Positions 16,072 to 19,115 of a stretch of DNA of 19,115 nucleotides are shown here, in pieces. The position numbers and the translations under genes were made by a program. Under the pieces are notes generated by a model, which saw nothing but the letters and a program-made list of their open reading frames with translations, did not search any database and was not told the origin of the DNA. How positions within the stretch are numbered: position 1 is the first letter of the stretch; every line of letters starts with the position of its first letter. The DNA comes from JADZAA01 sp039810485 (lineage in GTDB: Bacteria > Bacteroidota > Ignavibacteria > Kapaibacteriales > UBA961), in the NCBI GenBank assembly GCA_039810485.1, contig JBDHXA010000053.1, positions 1 through 19,115 on the forward strand, in the 5' to 3' direction.

Positions 16072-16173
16072 AACTTTTTATTTATTAAATCTGTTATACT
16101 TCACTGTTGTATCTGCCAAATTCATTAAAATTATTTTGCTAAATTTAACTTTGTCATTATTCTTTGGCATCTT

Positions 16174-17544
16174 CTACTTAACTGAAATCGTACCGGAATA
16201 TTTTTCCATTTCAAACGACGGTATTTTATCAATGTATTTCGCCATGCCGATCGAGCGCAGCATATATGGCGGAAATACGCGATAATACAAGCGCACATCA
16301 AGCGTGATTGTTGCTCCGTTGCGCTGTGGAACTGGAATGTTAAAATAGCTTATGCGCGAATCAAAAGCCGGTATTGTACGGTCTAAAAGATAATCTGCTT
16401 GCCAAGAAAAAGGCGCTTTGGCGCCATGCTTGTACACAGTCGATGTATAAAGCACAAGATTGCTGTCAAACGGCGTTCTACCCTGGCGAACCTCGTCGCT
16501 ATTTCCATCGCATAAATCGCCATTTTTATCTAAAAGACCGGTTGTGAACAAAGTGTCGCCGCGCTCGTCTTTGGCTATAACAGCAATCCACATTTGACGT
16601 TGAAAAGTTGGTCCGGAAGGTATGCTGTGACCGGTCAGCACATTCATCACATTTATCTTTATAGGCAAGTTTTTGGCTGATGCGCTTACAGTCGCTTCCG
16701 ACTGCACATCCATTTTTACGGAATAATTCAATACTTCTTGTATTTCTGCCATTCGCTCTTCTTTTCCCGGAAAGTCAACAAGCGGTATATTTACAGAAAT
16801 CATTGAGTGGTGATGAACGCGATCGCGTTCTGGTCCGCCTGTGGCTGCGGTGCCGCGATAGAACTTCATGTGGCAAGATTGGCAGGAAATTTCTCTTCCC
16901 GGAAACGGGCTGTGAGTCCACTCGGTATATGTTCGCTCTAACAAATATCCGTTGGGCAAATACATGTCATGACATTTCATACATGCTTCCGACGTGCTGA
17001 AAGAGCTGTCGTAAAGTGATGTGTGATATGGCGTTGCCATCGGATCCTTTATCGAACCGCGTCGAACTCCGTCGCCGGTAAAGCGCATTGAATTTGAGTT
17101 CGGAGGTTGATTGGGCGATAGTTGATGGCATACGTCGCAGGATATGCCATGAGCTGTTACCGGCGATATTTTATTCAGCGAAGCAATATCGGGAATATTG
17201 TCGACCAAAATGGCGGTCGGGCTGTGACATTCTATACACAGCTGTCCATACTCGCCCAGATTGCCTCCTGCATGAGCCAAGCGTATGCTGTCTAAAATAA
17301 GGAACGCAACATCTTTCATGGAATATGCATGCATGGATTTGCTCCATTCATCGAAATGCTGCGGATGGCAGCTTTTACATTCTTCAGGATTGGCAAATGC
17401 CTTGCGATACATTTCCGTAGAATCCTTTTTTGAAGGGCCTGGAGAATTGGCAGAATCTTCTTTGCAGCCGCCGCTCCAAAAAGAAAGGAGTATTATAATG
17501 GCAGCAATGCTGCTACGGCAAAGTGCGAACAACGCGCAATCCAT
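16174..17544 (-). CDS. Pentaheme c-type cytochrome lipoprotein, cytochrome c554-like
   Basis: This is an exported multiheme cytochrome. Counting from the ATG at 17544 the protein has 456 residues. A signal peptide ends in WSGGC at Cys27, a plausible lipobox. Five CXXCH heme sites follow: CKSCH (56-60), CIECH (103-107), CDVCH (136-140), CMKCH (188-192) and CQSCH (221-225). Several free histidines (for example the HHH at about 254-256) may be axial ligands. The arrangement resembles cytochrome c554-type proteins. The C-terminal about 200 residues have no hemes and look like a beta domain beginning 'GHSIPSGPTFQRQMWI', common in this cytochrome group. It probably carries electrons outside the inner membrane, but partner and substrate are unknown. 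An upstream GTG at 17580 is possible. Either start overlaps the end of the upstream gene (32 or 68 nt), so the two are translationally coupled. Confidence 0.85.
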   Translation of the reverse strand: MDCALFALCRSSIAAIIILLSFWSGGCKEDSANSPGPSKKDSTEMYRKAFANPEECKSCHPQHFDEWSKSMHAYSMKDVAFLILDSIRLAHAGGNLGEYGQLCIECHSPTAILVDNIPDIASLNKISPVTAHGISCDVCHQLSPNQPPNSNSMRFTGDGVRRGSIKDPMATPYHTSLYDSSFSTSEACMKCHDMYLPNGYLLERTYTEWTHSPFPGREISCQSCHMKFYRGTAATGGPERDRVHHHSMISVNIPLVDFPGKEERMAEIQEVLNYSVKMDVQSEATVSASAKNLPIKINVMNVLTGHSIPSGPTFQRQMWIAVIAKDERGDTLFTTGLLDKNGDLCDGNSDEVRQGRTPFDSNLVLYTSTVYKHGAKAPFSWQADYLLDRTIPAFDSRISYFNIPVPQRNGATITLDVRLYYRVFPPYMLRSIGMAKYIDKIPSFEMEKYSGTISVK

Positions 17545-18646
17545 TGCCGATGCTCGGTTTCGAAGTGTATTGACTGTCACGATATGATAACCGCATTGTG
17601 AAAATTTCGTTTAGAAAGCTGCCGCCGCGAACAACGCGGCGAGTTCCTGCAAGAGGACCTGCTGGATTGATGACGGGCGACGTTTGATAGTAAATACCAT
17701 CGTATAAATCCCAGCAGAATTCAGCAACATTTCCCATTGCATCATAGAGCCCGAATGCATTTGGTTGTTTGCGTCCTACATTATGCGTAGCGTCAAGAGC
17801 ATTTGCGCAGTACCAAGCAATAGGATCGAGCGACGGATCTGGAGGATAACAACCTTGCGTTGCCGGTAAAAAATCGCCAAAATAACAGTCGGTTGCGGCT
17901 CCTGCTCGAGCAAAATATTCCCATTCCGCCTCGGTTGGTAAGCGATATCCGTTTGCGTTAAAATCACATGCAATAGTGTCGCCTCGCATTGAATAACAGG
18001 GTTTATATCCAGCGCGTACCGACAAACGATTGCAAAAATCTATCGCGTCGTTCCACGTTAGGTTTTCTACCGGCAAAGAATCGCCGACAAACCACGAAGG
18101 CGAATATCCCATCACAGCGCGCCATTCCGACTGCATAATTTCATATTTGCCTACTTCTAAATTTCTGGAAATAATCACAGAATGAACGGGCTGTTCGTAG
18201 TAGTTTTTAAGCGAGCCCATTTTAAACTCACCGGCGGGAATTGCGATAGTGGCAATAATAGGAAAACCTGATCTAATATTCACTCGAAATATATCGCCTG
18301 CCAAAATCAGTCCAGAGATGTTGTCATAGAGCTTTATGCGAACATAATACCAGCCATCCTGTGTAAACTTTAGGCGCACCGGCTGTAGCGAAGTTAACGC
18401 TGCAACAACGGAATCATCAAGCATCCACACATATTTTGGATTTTTCGGTGCATTTTCGACAGATGCCGAAAATTCGTATTCTAAATTTGGAACGCCTTCT
18501 GCCGCCGACGGCTGCGAAGTAATTTTAATAGATGGTTTAGGCGTTGGTGCAACTGCGCCATCATCTCCACAGCTAAAAAGCAATGCGAATAGAATAGAAG
18601 CTACTATTATGAAAAAAGCATTTTTTTCAGCTAAAATGTATGTCAT
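17513..18646 (-). CDS. Lipoprotein with PKD-like and FGE-sulfatase-fold (SUMF1) domains
   Basis: From the ATG at 18646 this is a 377-residue protein with signal sequence FFIIVASILFALLFSC (lipobox Cys26). A PKD/Ig-like domain follows at about 40-125 (PKYVWMLDDS, DGWYYVRIKLYD). The FGE-sulfatase domain spans about 135-377: IPAGEFKMGS, VENLTWNDAIDFCNRLS, GYRLPTEAEWEYFARAGA, FGLYDAMGNVAEFCWDLYDG, RVVRGGSF and GLRVV. True formylglycine-generating enzymes have two active cysteines just after RGGSW/Y. Here that segment reads FLNEIFTMRLSYRDSQ and has none, so sulfatase activation is unlikely. A binding or structural role at the cell surface is more probable. A longer start at 18724 would place the signal peptide internally. 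It overlaps the cytochrome gene, suggesting the two lipoproteins work together. Confidence 0.85.
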   Translation of the reverse strand: MTYILAEKNAFFIIVASILFALLFSCGDDGAVAPTPKPSIKITSQPSAAEGVPNLEYEFSASVENAPKNPKYVWMLDDSVVAALTSLQPVRLKFTQDGWYYVRIKLYDNISGLILAGDIFRVNIRSGFPIIATIAIPAGEFKMGSLKNYYEQPVHSVIISRNLEVGKYEIMQSEWRAVMGYSPSWFVGDSLPVENLTWNDAIDFCNRLSVRAGYKPCYSMRGDTIACDFNANGYRLPTEAEWEYFARAGAATDCYFGDFLPATQGCYPPDPSLDPIAWYCANALDATHNVGRKQPNAFGLYDAMGNVAEFCWDLYDGIYYQTSPVINPAGPLAGTRRVVRGGSFLNEIFTMRLSYRDSQYTSKPSIGNGLRVVRTLP

Positions 18647-19115
18647 TGCGGTATGGCGTCGAAAGCAATTTTTAAGCTGCGTTTTATACAGAGTTGGCAG
18701 CGATGAAGAAAAATATTCTGACAAAACTCAAGAAGCGACAAATTTCATTATGCTTGCACGAAGAATATCTCAAATTATTAAAAAACATTGCAACAGCCAA
18801 AATTCGCGAAAATTCTAAAAAACTAAGAAAAATAGTTTTGTACTATTGCAGCGGTTTTTAGGAAATCAACCAAGATTCAAATAAAAACATCAAGCAAGTA
18901 TTTCGGATGCAAAAAGTGCGGTGATGCTGGAAAACAAATAGTTAAAGCAGAGGCATCGCGGCAAAATACTTCTTGCCTTGCCTGAATCATAGATTAAAAT
19001 GAATATTAATTTACGAGCCCACTCCGAAAAGTCGGGTAAAAAAACATAGATAATCAGCTGTTAAATTGCAATATCGCATTTGTTTTCAAACTAACAGAAA
19101 AATATGGTAATACTT
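18647..19115. other. Non-coding right-edge region
   Basis: This stretch of about 470 bp upstream of the SUMF1-type gene shows no convincing gene on either strand. It must hold that gene's promoter, but I found no good TTG/TAnnTTTG pair; the nearest is TATTTTTC about 60-70 nt before the ATG. At 19015-19040 there is a GC-richer block, GAGCCCACTCCGAAAAG, followed by TCGGGTAAA. It contains CCGA-AAAG-TCGG and resembles the end of an insertion sequence, but no transposase is attached. Confidence 0.5.

Noticed and set aside
18609..18818. Plus-strand 69-codon ORF over the start of the SUMF1-type gene
   Set aside because: It overlaps the lipoprotein signal region on the other strand and has no recognisable features.
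18853..18985. Short frame with a CKKCG motif, resembling a zinc-ribbon fragment
   Set aside because: It has no start codon or ribosome site, only two close cysteines plus a distant one. Too little to call a gene or a remnant.
1..19115. CRISPR arrays, tRNA or rRNA genes
   Set aside because: No regularly spaced repeats and no tRNA- or rRNA-like sequence were seen on reading the window.

Overview
This window looks like a chromosomal segment of a low-to-mid GC member of the Bacteroidota/Chlorobiota (FCB) group. Three things point there. The first is promoter-like TAnnTTTG boxes, including one beside a left-edge transposase with a TTG box 19 bp upstream. The second is a Bacteroidota-type succinate dehydrogenase with one fused cytochrome b subunit. 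The third is the gene content: a DUF3467 protein, a GH57 glucan enzyme, and lipoproteins with relaxed lipoboxes. The sequence alone does not fix a genus.

Layout, left to right. Positions 1-397 (minus) hold the N-terminal part of an IS5-family transposase that runs off the left edge. Its frame breaks exactly on a T TTA AAA heptamer. Positions 662-4073 (plus) are a tightly overlapping sdhC-sdhA-sdhB operon for a menaquinone-type succinate dehydrogenase/fumarate reductase. Positions 4074-4481 are non-coding and rich in structure: a weak terminator-like hairpin, a cluster of AT-rich palindromes, and then a compact leader RNA candidate directly upstream of an RlpA-type cell-wall protein (4482-5264). 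A TPR lipoprotein-like gene (5367-6878) and a small DUF3467 gene (6932-7240) follow, closed by a strong intrinsic terminator.

Positions 7350-12019 (plus) carry a GH57 alpha-glucan branching-type enzyme, then two closely linked genes. The first is a HAD phosphatase fused to a UbiA-family prenyltransferase that resembles decaprenyl-phosphate phosphoribosyltransferase. The second, 2 nt downstream, is a DprE1-type FAD oxidase. Together these two look like the first steps of a polyprenyl-phosphate-ribose/arabinose donor pathway, with the phosphatase built into the transferase and no DprE2 reductase in the window. This is the most interesting region.

Positions 12100-14950 (minus) hold mutS2 and a GatB/YqeY gene. 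Positions 15032-16071 are a decayed IS30-family element with recognisable imperfect ends and a transposase broken by several frameshifts and one stop. Positions 16174-18646 (minus) hold two overlapping lipoprotein genes: a pentaheme c-type cytochrome of the c554 type, and upstream of it a PKD plus FGE-sulfatase-fold protein that lacks the catalytic cysteines of true formylglycine-generating enzymes. No tRNA, rRNA or CRISPR array was seen.
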